A stretch of 8,219 nucleotides of DNA from JBLHKS01 sp047620505 (GCA_047620505.1 JBLHKS010000285.1:1-8219), one strand, 5' to 3'; shown: positions 1-6,546, numbered from the stretch's first letter. The notes: generated by a model not told the origin, from the letters alone. Numbers and translations are program-made.

Positions 1-237
1 CAAATCAGTCCTCACTCATAGGAAACTCAACTCAACTCATAGAAAATTCCTTTTTGGCCCTCGCGCTCCCGAGCCATCATCGGACCGGGGGTGCAGGGGG
101 AGGAAGGGGAAATTTCCGCCTTCATCAGGGCGGCTGATGGCAGATCCGGGACGCGGGTTCAAGGATTTCCGCGGATTTGGGTCGAATTCACCGCCAATTC
201 CGGGGTTTCGGACGAAATCCGGGCACAAGGCGACTGG
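1..237. other. Non-coding left edge, no gene recognised
   Basis: I see no convincing gene here. The open frames on both strands have low-complexity Arg/Pro/Gly-rich translations typical of GC-rich shadow frames. The first 45 bases are AT-richer and contain short repeated words: ACTCATAG at 14-21 and again at 35-42, with two CTCAA units between. An imperfect inverted repeat (CCGGGGTTTCG at 200-210 against CGAAATCCGG at 214-223) could fold into a small hairpin. The segment lies beyond the 3' end of the transposase remnant and may contain the terminal part of that element plus its old flank, but no boundary can be fixed from sequence alone. Confidence 0.5.
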
Positions 238-261
238 CCCGCTTTTGGCGGGATGATCATC
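238..261 (-). other. Hairpin plus palindrome just past transposase stop
   Basis: CCCGC at 238-242 pairs perfectly with GCGGG at 248-252 around a 5-base loop, and a 10-base perfect palindrome GATGATCATC follows at 252-261. Both lie 20-45 bases downstream of the transposase stop codon. IS91-type elements are known to carry small hairpins near their ends instead of classical inverted repeats, so this may be part of an element end. A weak terminator is the alternative. There is no run of T after the stem on the minus strand, which argues against a standard intrinsic terminator. Confidence 0.35.
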
Positions 262-280
262 TCACGGATGTTTGAGCAGC

Positions 281-960
281 TCAGTTCGCCCAGTAGATTG
301 GCCAGTCGTCGGCCGGTCCGGGGTCGCCATCGAGAACGAGCACTCTTTCTTCGTCGAGTTGGAGTTCCGGATGCCACGGCTCGGGGCGAACCGGGCCGCC
401 GCAGTCCCACCAGATGGGTGGCGGCGCTTCGACGTCGCCGTTCCAGAGGGTGACCGGCGGGAAGTCCAATGGCTCGATGCTCTCGATGCTCTCGATGTCG
501 TAGGGCGGCTCGGGAGGGGGCGGGAGGGCGATGACGCCTTCCCAGAGTCCGTGGAGGCGCAGAAAGAATTCAATTTCTTCTCGGCGCACGATTTTGCCTT
601 TGGGTTTCATTTCGGCGTGGCAACAGGGGCATTCCATCGGATCGGCGTCCCAGGTCCGGCGGATCAGCTCGCGCCAGAGCGGACGCAAGGCCCCCGGGCG
701 CTTTCGGCGGGGGGCGCGGGAAGGGTGGTGGCCGGGTCGCGCGGCGGAGCCGGAAGAAGGGGAACCGACGGGCGTTGTTTGCCCGCTTTGGCGTCGACCC
801 CGCAGCGTTTGTTGGAGTAGAGCCCGTAGTAGCGGACGAGGTGCTGGCCTTTGGGCGGGATGTGTTCGATGGCGGCGGCGAGGAAGTCGCCGGTGGTGAA
901 GATTTTGAAGTTGGATTTGGTGTGCCAGCTGCGGCTGGAGCGGTATGAACTGCAGTTCAA
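281..960 (-). pseudogene. IS91-type transposase, 5'-truncated and frameshifted remnant
   Basis: This is the C-terminal part of an IS91-type rolling-circle (HUH/Y2) transposase. The upstream half, reading from about 945, contains the hallmark stretches NFKIFTTGDFLAAAIEHIPP and LVRYYGLYSNKR, the conserved block near the end of this family. The downstream half is in another frame and has LWRELIRRTWDADP followed by MECPCCHAEMKPKG, a typical C-terminal cysteine motif, then an acidic proline-rich tail ending naturally with a stop at 281-283. The frames meet at a run of six C on the minus strand (709-714). Adding one C gives a continuous reading through PAPPRRKRPGALRPLWRELI. The N-terminal catalytic part with the HUH and tyrosine motifs is missing: an in-frame stop lies at 970-972 and similarity ends near 945. 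It cannot encode an active transposase. The family call rests on recognised motifs, and the exact subgroup is unknown. Confidence 0.8.
473..497 (-). repeat. 9-bp tandem repeat in transposase tail
   Basis: The unit CTCGATGCT occurs at 473-481 and 482-490, followed by a partial third copy (CTCGATG) at 491-497. On the coding strand it encodes the repeated tripeptide in IESIESIEP within the acidic tail of the transposase remnant. It is most simply explained by replication slippage in a weakly constrained tail. Confidence 0.75.
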
Positions 961-1042
961 AAAACTCGTTCACGAAATCAAAGTTCATTTTTCGAAATCG
1001 AGATGAGATTTTTGAACTCAAAGCTCAAAGCTGCTGATAGCT

Positions 1043-1077
1043 AAAAATGAGGCATGCCCCGGCCCGAAGGCCGGGGC
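1043..1077 (-). terminator. Terminator-like hairpin ending the operon
   Basis: GCCCCGGCC at 1056-1064 pairs perfectly with GGCCGGGGC at 1069-1077, a 9-bp all-GC stem. Read on the minus strand the four-base loop is TTCG closed by a C-G pair, the exceptionally stable UUCG tetraloop. Five T (1043-1047, AAAAA on the plus strand) follow the stem after eight bases, further away than in a textbook intrinsic terminator. It sits 31 bases past the stop of the ATPase gene, the last gene of the minus-strand array, so it most likely terminates transcription or protects the 3' end of the mRNA. Confidence 0.65.
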
Positions 1078-1107
1078 GCTCTCCGCGGAACCGAGTCAGT
1101 TTGCGTT

Positions 1108-2610
1108 TCAACTCAGGTCCAGCTTTCGCCGACCGTTCTGGGGTTTGTCAGCATGTGTCGCGTGACGGGCCCGGCCTTGTGCCCAATGGCGGAGACGCTC
1201 GATCGGTTCGGCCATGGTTGTGGCCAGAGGGACCGACTCGCAGAGCACATTGCCGAGATCGAGTTCGGTCGGCTCGCGATCCTCGGGGAAGGCGAGGTGG
1301 AGGGCTTCGGCGAAGGCCGCTTCGATCTCGGCTCCGGTGTGCAGCTCGCAGGCCCGAGCGAGGACCGCCGTGTCGTAGACCGTTTTCTCGCGACCGAACT
1401 TTTCGATCACGATGTCCCAGATCGCCTGACGTTCATCCTGATTGGGCAGGTCGACGAAGAACACCTCATCCCAGCGGCCTTTGCGGAGCAGCTCGGGCGG
1501 CAGCTGGCTGACGTCGTTGGCGGTGGCGACGACGAAGACCGGGCTGGTCTTCTCCTGCAGCCAGTTGAGCAGGCTGCCGAAGACCCTCGCTGACGTGCCG
1601 CCATCGGTCCCGCCCGATGAGCCGGATCCGGCGAAAGCCTTCTCCAACTCGTCGATCCAGAGGACACAGGGCGCGATGGCCTCGGCGGTCTGGATGGCCT
1701 GACGCAGGTTGGCCTCGGATTGGCCGACCAGAGAGCCGAACAAGCGGCCCGCATCCAGCTTGAGCAGCGGGATGCCGAAGACGCTGGCGGTGGCTTTGGC
1801 GGTCAGGGATTTGCCGGTGCCGGGAACGCCGAGGACCAGCATCCCTTTGGGCACGGGCAGACCGTAGTCACGGGCCCGTTGCGTGAAGGCGGCACGACGC
1901 TGGACCAGCCAGCCTTTGAGGGCGTCGAGACCACCGATGTCTTCCAACGTCACCGGGACGTTGACGACTTCAAGCAGGCCGGATTGCTTCAAGGTGTTGG
2001 CTTTTTCACGAGCGATGATGGCCGGATTGATGCCGCCGGTTTCGATCACCGAGAGGGCGAAGGCGTTTTCGGCTTCGACCGTGGTCAGGCCGGAGGCGGC
2101 TTCGAGCGCGGCTTCACGAGCCGGGCCTTCGATCGCGTCCAGCCTGGCGGATTCGACGATGCCGTCGAGGACCTCGCCCAGCAACTGCTGGGTGGGCAGA
2201 TCGAAATCGACGCGCGTGATTTCGCGCTCCAGCTCCGGCGGCAGCGCATGCCAGCAGCCGACGAGGATCAGCGTCTGGCCAACCGATTTGGCCTTTGTCA
2301 GGGCATCGCGCAACGCTCGGATCAGGAACGGATCGGCGTCTTCGAGGAAGAGACCGAAGTCGCGCAGGACGACGATGGTCTTTTCCGGTAGCGCGTCGAT
2401 CGCTTCGAGCGCCGCGATGGGATCGGGCGCGTCGCGACCTTGACCGGTGGCGGTGTTGACGAGGCCGGTGGTGACGCTCCACGCGTGGAGTTGATAGTCG
2501 AGATCCTCGGCCACTGAGCGGATTACGGCCTCGGCTCTGATCTCTTCGGCCGTACACAAAAAGAGGCCGGGATAGCCGGCCCTTACGTATCGGGTGATGA
2601 TGTCTTTCAT
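1108..2610 (-). CDS. ycf46: Ycf46-like AAA+ ATPase
   Basis: This is a 500-residue AAA+ ATPase of the Ycf46 type, a family found in plastids, cyanobacteria and other bacteria; the molecular role is not well established. Residues 1-215 resemble the degenerate ATPase-like N-terminal half of that family (TIVVLRDFGLFLED at 78-91). The AAA+ domain follows a linker at about 220: Walker A GVPGTGKS (261-268), Walker B CVLWIDE (315-321), sensor-1 region VATAND (361-366), the arginine-finger region RKGRWDEVFFVDLP (376-389) and sensor-2 region TGAEIEAAF (425-433). All residues needed for ATP hydrolysis appear present. A Gly/Ser loop (328-339) follows Walker B. The ATG at 2608-2610 lies three bases after the stop of the 89-aa gene, with no Shine-Dalgarno site, so expression probably depends on coupling to that gene. 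It is the last gene before the terminator-like hairpin. The likely role is remodelling a protein or DNA-protein complex together with the co-encoded small proteins. The family call is firm and the function is inference. Confidence 0.9.
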   Translation of the reverse strand: MKDIITRYVRAGYPGLFLCTAEEIRAEAVIRSVAEDLDYQLHAWSVTTGLVNTATGQGRDAPDPIAALEAIDALPEKTIVVLRDFGLFLEDADPFLIRALRDALTKAKSVGQTLILVGCWHALPPELEREITRVDFDLPTQQLLGEVLDGIVESARLDAIEGPAREAALEAASGLTTVEAENAFALSVIETGGINPAIIAREKANTLKQSGLLEVVNVPVTLEDIGGLDALKGWLVQRRAAFTQRARDYGLPVPKGMLVLGVPGTGKSLTAKATASVFGIPLLKLDAGRLFGSLVGQSEANLRQAIQTAEAIAPCVLWIDELEKAFAGSGSSGGTDGGTSARVFGSLLNWLQEKTSPVFVVATANDVSQLPPELLRKGRWDEVFFVDLPNQDERQAIWDIVIEKFGREKTVYDTAVLARACELHTGAEIEAAFAEALHLAFPEDREPTELDLGNVLCESVPLATTMAEPIERLRHWAQGRARHATHADKPQNGRRKLDLS

Positions 2611-2613
2611 GGA

Positions 2614-2883
2614 TTAGTTGGTGGTCATGGGTGTGGTGTTGGTATCAGGGTTGGGTTGGTTGAACGATTGACGCTCCCAGTCGAGGCAAGCCTGACGGGA
2701 GCGGTGGCTGAATTGCCGGACGCCGAGGAAGTCGAAGACCTCCCACTCCTGGCTGTCGTCGTTGAACTCGACGGAACTGGCGCGGGTGATCTCCAAGCGA
2801 CCGATCGTGTGAAGATCGATGGCCTCGGTGTAGAGCCCGGCCCCGCTGCCATCCGGCGTGAAGTGCAGAACATGATCGCTCAT
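2614..2883 (-). CDS. Small conserved-looking protein in ATPase module
   Basis: This 89-residue soluble protein has no named family that I can assign. Residues 1-75 look like a compact alpha/beta domain with a pattern (LYTEAIDLHTIGRLEITRAS, EFNDDSQEWEVFDFLG, SRQACLDWE) I associate with short hypothetical proteins of planctomycetes. The last 14 residues (NQPNPDTNTTPMTTN region) are low complexity and arise because the A/C-rich leader of the ATPase gene is read as protein here. The start is well supported: ATG at 2881-2883 overlaps the DUF2997 stop as ATGA, and a perfect AGGAGGT lies six bases upstream. Placement between DUF2997 and the AAA+ ATPase suggests it is a partner or adaptor of the ATPase. 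Confidence 0.8.
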   Translation of the reverse strand: MSDHVLHFTPDGSGAGLYTEAIDLHTIGRLEITRASSVEFNDDSQEWEVFDFLGVRQFSHRSRQACLDWERQSFNQPNPDTNTTPMTTN

Positions 2884-3086
2884 GACTGTACCTCCTGCCG
2901 GTTTGTTAGTTTACGTCGGTTGTAGTACGTCGGCTTGCGGTTGTGCTCGCCGATCTGACCAAGAGCCTGCTCGAGGAACGCGGTCGCCTGCTCGCAGTCA
3001 CTACCGCTGAAGCCGTGGGCGTCGATCTCAATCTCGCCTGCCGGACCGATCACGACCTCGATGGATTCGTTTCGATTCATCTTCAT
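2880..3086 (-). CDS. DUF2997 family small protein
   Basis: This 68-residue protein matches the DUF2997 pattern: a short beta-hairpin with IEVVIGPAGEIEIDAHGF (9-26), then GSDCEQATAFLEQALGQIG (28-46) and the closing KPTYYNRR (51-58). The function is unknown. In my memory DUF2997 genes often lie beside DUF1257 genes, as here. The start at 3084-3086 lies 11 bases after the DUF1257 stop. A second ATG two codons later (3078-3080) is an alternative start. Longer open frame upstream runs into the DUF1257 gene and is not meaningful. The stop overlaps the next start (ATGA), so the two are translationally coupled. No Shine-Dalgarno site precedes this gene. Confidence 0.85.
   Translation of the reverse strand: MKMNRNESIEVVIGPAGEIEIDAHGFSGSDCEQATAFLEQALGQIGEHNRKPTYYNRRKLTNRQEVQS
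2890..2896 (-). promoter_or_regulatory. Perfect Shine-Dalgarno site inside DUF2997 gene
   Basis: AGGAGGT on the minus strand (ACCTCCT on the plus strand) lies six bases before the ATG of the 89-aa gene and within the last codons of the DUF2997 gene, where it encodes the Gln-Glu-Val of its C-terminus. It fixes the start of the 89-aa gene and shows that the host uses classical Shine-Dalgarno initiation, in contrast to the G-free leaders elsewhere in this operon. Confidence 0.85.
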
Positions 3087-3097
3087 GATCGTGTTGG

Positions 3098-3472
3098 TCA
3101 GGCGGTGAGGGTGAGTTTGATCGAGCCGTCGGCTTCCTGCTTTCGTCGGACGCGGAGGCGTTTGCGGCGAGCTTCGCGGATCGTTTTGTGGACACCGTAG
3201 AGTTGGAGAATTCGGCCGTAGTTCGGGCCGACCTCTTTCTCGACGTGCCCTTCCCACCAATCAGTGGCGAGTTCGAGCGTGGTGCCTTCGCCCCGGTTGG
3301 CGGCGATATCGTAGGGGCCGTTGAGCCGGATGACGTAGTCGCCGTGACGGCTCTGACCGGCGAAGCCGCGGGCTTCGATGTCCTGCAGGAGTTCGACGCC
3401 GAGTTCGGCGCAGGCATCCCGCAGAGCATCGACGTCGCGGAGTTCAGTCTGAATGGTTGTGAAGTGACTCAT
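3098..3472 (-). CDS. ycf35: DUF1257 / Ycf35-like protein
   Basis: This 124-residue protein begins with MSHFTTIQTELRDVDALRDA, the signature start of the DUF1257 family that includes plastid Ycf35. Other matching parts are the ARGFAGQSRHGDYVIRL strand region (34-50), YDIAANR (54-60), WWEGHVEKEV (72-81), the NYGRILQLYGVHKTIREARRKR block (84-105) and a C-terminal strand with DGSIKLTLTA. The length is normal for the family and nothing is broken. The function is unknown; together with DUF2997 and the Ycf46-like ATPase it forms a recognisable module. The start follows a 40-base leader devoid of G on the coding strand, and there is no Shine-Dalgarno site. The DUF3150-type gene ends 39 bases upstream. 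Confidence 0.88.
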   Translation of the reverse strand: MSHFTTIQTELRDVDALRDACAELGVELLQDIEARGFAGQSRHGDYVIRLNGPYDIAANRGEGTTLELATDWWEGHVEKEVGPNYGRILQLYGVHKTIREARRKRLRVRRKQEADGSIKLTLTA

Positions 3473-3512
3473 GTGTTTTGTTGGGTGGTTAGTGTTGGGT
3501 TTTGGTTGATGT
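3473..3512 (-). promoter_or_regulatory. G-free A/C-rich leader of the DUF1257 gene
   Basis: The whole 40-base stretch has no C on the plus strand, hence no G on the coding strand. The coding strand reads as CCAAAACCC, CACTAACC and CCCAACAAAAC words up to the ATG. No Shine-Dalgarno site is possible here. It fills the complete gap between the upstream stop (3512-3514) and the start. It probably keeps the ribosome-loading region unstructured, or binds ribosomal protein S1 or another factor. Confidence 0.6.
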
Positions 3513-4546
3513 CAGGATGCGAGTTGGAGTTTGCGCCGCCCCATCTGGCCGAAGCGTTCGACCAGTTCGCGGGCGTCTTGCGTCGCGAGGGTGTGAGCGT
3601 GATCGCGAAGCTCCGACAAGCCGTCCTGGAGACTGCGAGTCGCGGTCGGGTTGTCCCGATACTCATCAGCCGTCATCCCCAGCAACTGCTGGCGGGCGTT
3701 GCCGAGCATCGCGGCCATTTCGTCGTCGTTGGCGAAGTTCAACGCCTGAAAACGATCGATGAAATCACGCAGTCGATTCAGCGTCTTTTGATGGACGCCG
3801 GAGGTCTTGCCTTCACGCATGCTGGCGAGCATGTCGTCGCACAGCTTCGCGGTTTCCTGACGGAGGGTGGTGACGCATTCGGAGACGAATCCCTCGACAC
3901 CCTCGCGGATGTCCGCCGCCGCCGACTGGGCCGCTTCGCGCCTCGCTCGCATCACTTCCGCCTGATCCGCAAAGCTGAGGACCTCGATGGTCATGTGCTC
4001 CGGAACGGCGATCTGAAAGAGCCGGATTTCGAACGAAAACCGCCTTTCCAGCAAATTGCGGGGTGGGAAAGACTGGGAAATCTGTAAAACCAGCCTTTCC
4101 CGCTCTTCGGTGGTTTTGCAGATTTGACCGGCCAGCGTTCGCCATTCGTTGAGCGCATCGTCCCGGTGCCGGGCGTATTCGGCCAAAAACGAAAAACAGG
4201 CGGTTTCAAACCGGTCTTTTTGGGAAAAGAGCCGTTCTCGCACATCAGCCAATTTCGTATTTGTCAGGAAATGGCCGATCCCGCCGAGAAATGGAAACGT
4301 GCTTTGATCGATAATGGCGTGAGCACGCGATTCGCACAGTGCGAGGTTCGCGAGCGCTTCCTTGGGAAGCAGCCGCTTGTGGCCGAGGCTCATGAGCCGG
4401 TCGCTGATTTGGTCAGGATCGAGGCCGAGATCGACCGGTTTGAGTTTCTTGTGAAAGCGCGGGTAGCGCACGCTGACGTTGATGAGCACGCCCTCGCGGG
4501 TCAGCACATCGAGGATATCGGTATTGTTCTGATTGGGTTGGTTCAT
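3512..4546 (-). CDS. DUF3150-type protein
   Basis: This 344-residue soluble, mostly helical protein resembles the DUF3150 family of phage, plasmid and accessory-region proteins, whose function is unknown. Supporting stretches are the N-terminal strand VLINVSVRYPRFHKKLKPVDLG (20-41), LGHKRLLPKEALANLAL (54-70), the RAHAIIDQSTFPFLGGIGHFLT block (74-95) and a long charged helical region typical of the family (about 100-240). Residues 200-340 are predicted from composition to be helical or coiled coil. I see no catalytic motif. The ATG at 4544-4546 is followed by MNQPNQNNTD, encoded by the tail of the A/C-rich leader, so residues 1-9 may not be functional. The gene sits after the clamp gene, separated by a hairpin-containing spacer. 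From memory, DUF3150 genes often accompany MoxR/CobS-like ATPases and VWA proteins; here the only visible AAA+ partner is the Ycf46-like one, two small genes and DUF1257 further on. Confidence 0.72.
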   Translation of the reverse strand: MNQPNQNNTDILDVLTREGVLINVSVRYPRFHKKLKPVDLGLDPDQISDRLMSLGHKRLLPKEALANLALCESRAHAIIDQSTFPFLGGIGHFLTNTKLADVRERLFSQKDRFETACFSFLAEYARHRDDALNEWRTLAGQICKTTEERERLVLQISQSFPPRNLLERRFSFEIRLFQIAVPEHMTIEVLSFADQAEVMRARREAAQSAAADIREGVEGFVSECVTTLRQETAKLCDDMLASMREGKTSGVHQKTLNRLRDFIDRFQALNFANDDEMAAMLGNARQQLLGMTADEYRDNPTATRSLQDGLSELRDHAHTLATQDARELVERFGQMGRRKLQLAS

Positions 4547-4586
4547 ATCTTTGTTGGTGGTGTTGGTGACGTTGTGGTGGGTGAAC
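4547..4586 (-). promoter_or_regulatory. A/C-rich, SD-less leader of the DUF3150-type gene
   Basis: The coding strand reads as repeated CACCAAC/CCACCAAC words between the hairpin at 4587-4645 and the ATG. G is nearly absent (C on the plus strand only at 4549 and 4570). No Shine-Dalgarno site is present. The same composition continues into the first codons of the gene. Confidence 0.5.
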
Positions 4587-4645
4587 GCGCAAAGGCCCGG
4601 AGCATCCCCGCTTGATGCAAAGGGACGCTGGCCGGGCCTTCGCGC
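4587..4645 (-). other. Branched 14-bp intergenic stem-loop
   Basis: The left arm (4587-4600, GCGCAAAGGCCCGG) pairs with the right arm (4632-4645, CCGGGCCTTCGCGC). On the plus strand there is one A-C mismatch, but on the minus strand this becomes a U-G wobble, so the structure is fully paired only in the transcript sense of the operon. The 31-base loop contains a second stem, GCATC (4602-4606) with GATGC (4614-4618). No T run follows it, so it is not a standard terminator. It separates the clamp gene from the DUF3150-type gene and may act as a processing, stabilising or attenuating element. Confidence 0.65.
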
Positions 4646-4669
4646 TGGTTGGTGTCTGTGGTGTTGGTG

Positions 4670-6034
4670 TTAGAGATCGAGCTTCTTCAGCGATCGCAGC
4701 GTGCTGCGAACTGAGCGGATCTCGCGATCGGTCTGACGCTTCTCTTTCTTTACGCTTCGCAGGTTGCCGAGCAGGCCGTTAAGACCAGCGACAGCGTCCT
4801 TCAATGCGGTGCGGACTTGGCCGAGCTGGGAAGCCGCGACTTCGATCGGGTCATCGGCAGTAGGTCTGGCAGGACGTTGCTGCCGTTGCTGCGGAGCCTT
4901 CTTGATCGATGGCCGTTTCGGATCCGGATTCGGCAACCCGGCAGGCGGACGAAGCGGCATCACGATCATGAGGCTGCCAGCGTCCGGATTGCGGAAACGA
5001 ATCGGCGAGTTGTCATCGCAGATGTCGACCTCGGTCAGTCCGAACTTCAGCGCCTTGAGCAGGTAGTCACGGTTGAAGTAAACCGTCACTTCCGGCCCAC
5101 TCTGACTCGCGTGCGGGATCCCGGTTTCGACGAACGAGGCTTCTTCGGACTCGCGCGTCAGCAAGCCCACGGTGGTCTCGCCGATCCGCATGCCCATCGG
5201 CTGATTGTTCAGCTTCTTGCCCGGCAGTTGCCGGACTGTGTGTGCAATCGAACCGAGATCCTCCGCCTTCAGCGTCAGCTTCGTTTTGAAGTTTGACTCC
5301 GGAGGCAGGACTTGCTTGTAGTTCGGGTAGTTGCCTTCGACACACCGGCCGGTCAGCGACCAACCGGGAGCATCGACTCGGAACATCCGCGCTCCATTCT
5401 TGCCCTTGCTGCTGACGCGCAATTCCCAGCGGCTTTCACAACTCTGGATCTCGCGCCAGCTCCAGACCTTGTGGCTTGGAATGATGACCGATTCCTTCAG
5501 CGCAGGCAGCGCGATGCTGTTCTGGCTGAAGAGATGTCGACCATCGGTTCCAACAATGCGATGCGCTTTCTCCCGTTGTTTGGAAACGTCGAGGTACGCA
5601 CCCTTGAGCACGTAACGGGTGGCGTCAGAGCTGGCGCACTCGAAGGCGTGGAGCAGACCGTTGCGTGCAGCGGGCTCAAGCCGCATCGGCGACGCTCGAA
5701 ACGCCGCAAGCTCCGGGAACTTGTCGACTTCAAGCGCAGCGTGAGGCTCGATCGCGATCAGCTCCGCCGCCTTGCGATTGCGCAGCAGCTGCTGGAGGCC
5801 AGCGAGCGGAACCAGAAACGGATCGCGCTTGCCAGAGACCTCCGCCTTGACCCTGACACGCAGCTCAAAGTCGAGATCCGTACCGGTTAGTAGAATAGCT
5901 TCTCGACTGAGAATTTCGGCTTTCAGACTGCCGAGAATCGGCGTTGTTGGTTTGCGCGACACGACCTTGGCCAGCCCGGTGAGAGCCGGTTTCAGGTCGC
6001 CCGCCGCGACTTGGATGGGTGATGAATTTTTCAT
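4670..6034 (-). CDS. dnaN: DnaN-like sliding clamp with coiled-coil tail
   Basis: This 454-residue protein is a divergent homologue of the DNA polymerase III beta subunit, the ring that tethers polymerases and repair proteins to DNA. Conserved landmarks in order: RKPTTPILGSLKAEI (27-41), LLTGTDLDFEL (48-58), RYVLKGAYLDV (140-150), IVGTDGRHLF (160-169), GRCVEGNYPNYKQVLP (229-244), NRDYLLKALK (321-330) and the end motif LMIVMPLR (355-362). The TDG..L and VMPLR residues line the client-binding cleft in known clamps, so client binding is probably kept. The clamp core ends near residue 362, close to the 366 residues of E. coli beta. The remaining 92 residues are an addition: a Pro/Gln/Lys/Arg-rich linker (363-392) and a charged helical region with heptad-like hydrophobics (about 396-454). 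The ATG at 6032-6034 is 14 bases after the upstream stop. It is probably an accessory clamp, distinct from the chromosomal dnaN, because no dnaA, recF or gyrB is nearby. Confidence 0.88.
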   Translation of the reverse strand: MKNSSPIQVAAGDLKPALTGLAKVVSRKPTTPILGSLKAEILSREAILLTGTDLDFELRVRVKAEVSGKRDPFLVPLAGLQQLLRNRKAAELIAIEPHAALEVDKFPELAAFRASPMRLEPAARNGLLHAFECASSDATRYVLKGAYLDVSKQREKAHRIVGTDGRHLFSQNSIALPALKESVIIPSHKVWSWREIQSCESRWELRVSSKGKNGARMFRVDAPGWSLTGRCVEGNYPNYKQVLPPESNFKTKLTLKAEDLGSIAHTVRQLPGKKLNNQPMGMRIGETTVGLLTRESEEASFVETGIPHASQSGPEVTVYFNRDYLLKALKFGLTEVDICDDNSPIRFRNPDAGSLMIVMPLRPPAGLPNPDPKRPSIKKAPQQRQQRPARPTADDPIEVAASQLGQVRTALKDAVAGLNGLLGNLRSVKKEKRQTDREIRSVRSTLRSLKKLDL

Positions 6035-6048
6035 ATTTTCGTGTTTGG

Positions 6049-6546
6049 TTAGTGATATCCATCGAAGCCGCCGTCATGAGAGTGACGGCGATCGTGGAGT
6101 CGGCGATCCTTGCGCGGTTGCTGTCCCAGCCAGCGGACAACAATGAAGATCGTCGCGATGCCGAGGATGATCGGCGGCAGCTTGATGAAGACGCTGGCGA
6201 TGTTGCCGATGATCGAGGAGAACATTTCGGTCCACTTCACCGCGCCTTGCAGCACGAGCGTAACCGGCGGAATGACCAGCACGGCGGAGACCGTCAGGAT
6301 CACGCCGAACCAGAGGTTCAGCCTCACGAACTCCCGCAGCGAACCGCCCTGGCTGAGCCAGTGCTCGACGCAGAGAATCGAGTAGCGCAGAACCTCGGCC
6401 GAACGATCCATCCATGGCAGATCCAGCAGATTCGGATCGATCCGGGGACGCTTGATCGGCGTGGGATTCCAGAGCCGCTGCATCGCTGCGAGGTATCTGG
6501 TGGGCTCCGCTTCGTGTTCGTGCTCGGGTTCAGGCGGAGGCTTCAT
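6049..6546 (-). CDS. Two-segment inner-membrane protein
   Basis: I do not recognise this 165-residue protein. It has a proline- and glutamate-rich N-terminus (1-16), a soluble region (17-72) with PWMDRSAEVLRYSILCVEHW, two strongly hydrophobic segments at about 77-98 and 117-140, and a very basic Arg/His-rich tail (144-165). The positive-inside rule predicts both ends in the cytoplasm. I chose the ATG at 6544-6546 because a GGAAGA lies seven bases upstream; a TTG eight codons earlier (6568-6570) is the only longer option and is weaker. The start overlaps the 3' end of the lipoprotein gene by 17 bases, so the two are probably coupled and may act together. The clamp gene starts 14 bases after its stop. 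Confidence 0.72.
   Translation of the reverse strand: MKPPPEPEHEHEAEPTRYLAAMQRLWNPTPIKRPRIDPNLLDLPWMDRSAEVLRYSILCVEHWLSQGGSLREFVRLNLWFGVILTVSAVLVIPPVTLVLQGAVKWTEMFSSIIGNIASVFIKLPPIILGIATIFIVVRWLGQQPRKDRRLHDRRHSHDGGFDGYH

Noticed and set aside
1720..2391. 223-aa open frame on the plus strand
   Set aside because: It is antisense to the Ycf46-like ATPase, whose Walker and sensor motifs are intact; the Gly/Gln/Asp-rich translation is typical of an antisense frame.
3188..4087. 299-aa open frame on the plus strand
   Set aside because: It lies opposite the well-supported DUF3150-type and DUF1257 genes and its translation has no recognisable motif; it is an antisense shadow of GC-rich coding DNA.
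4587..4645. Integron attC site
   Set aside because: The stem flanks do not fit the RYYYAAC and GTTRRRY core sites, and no integrase or cassette pattern is present.
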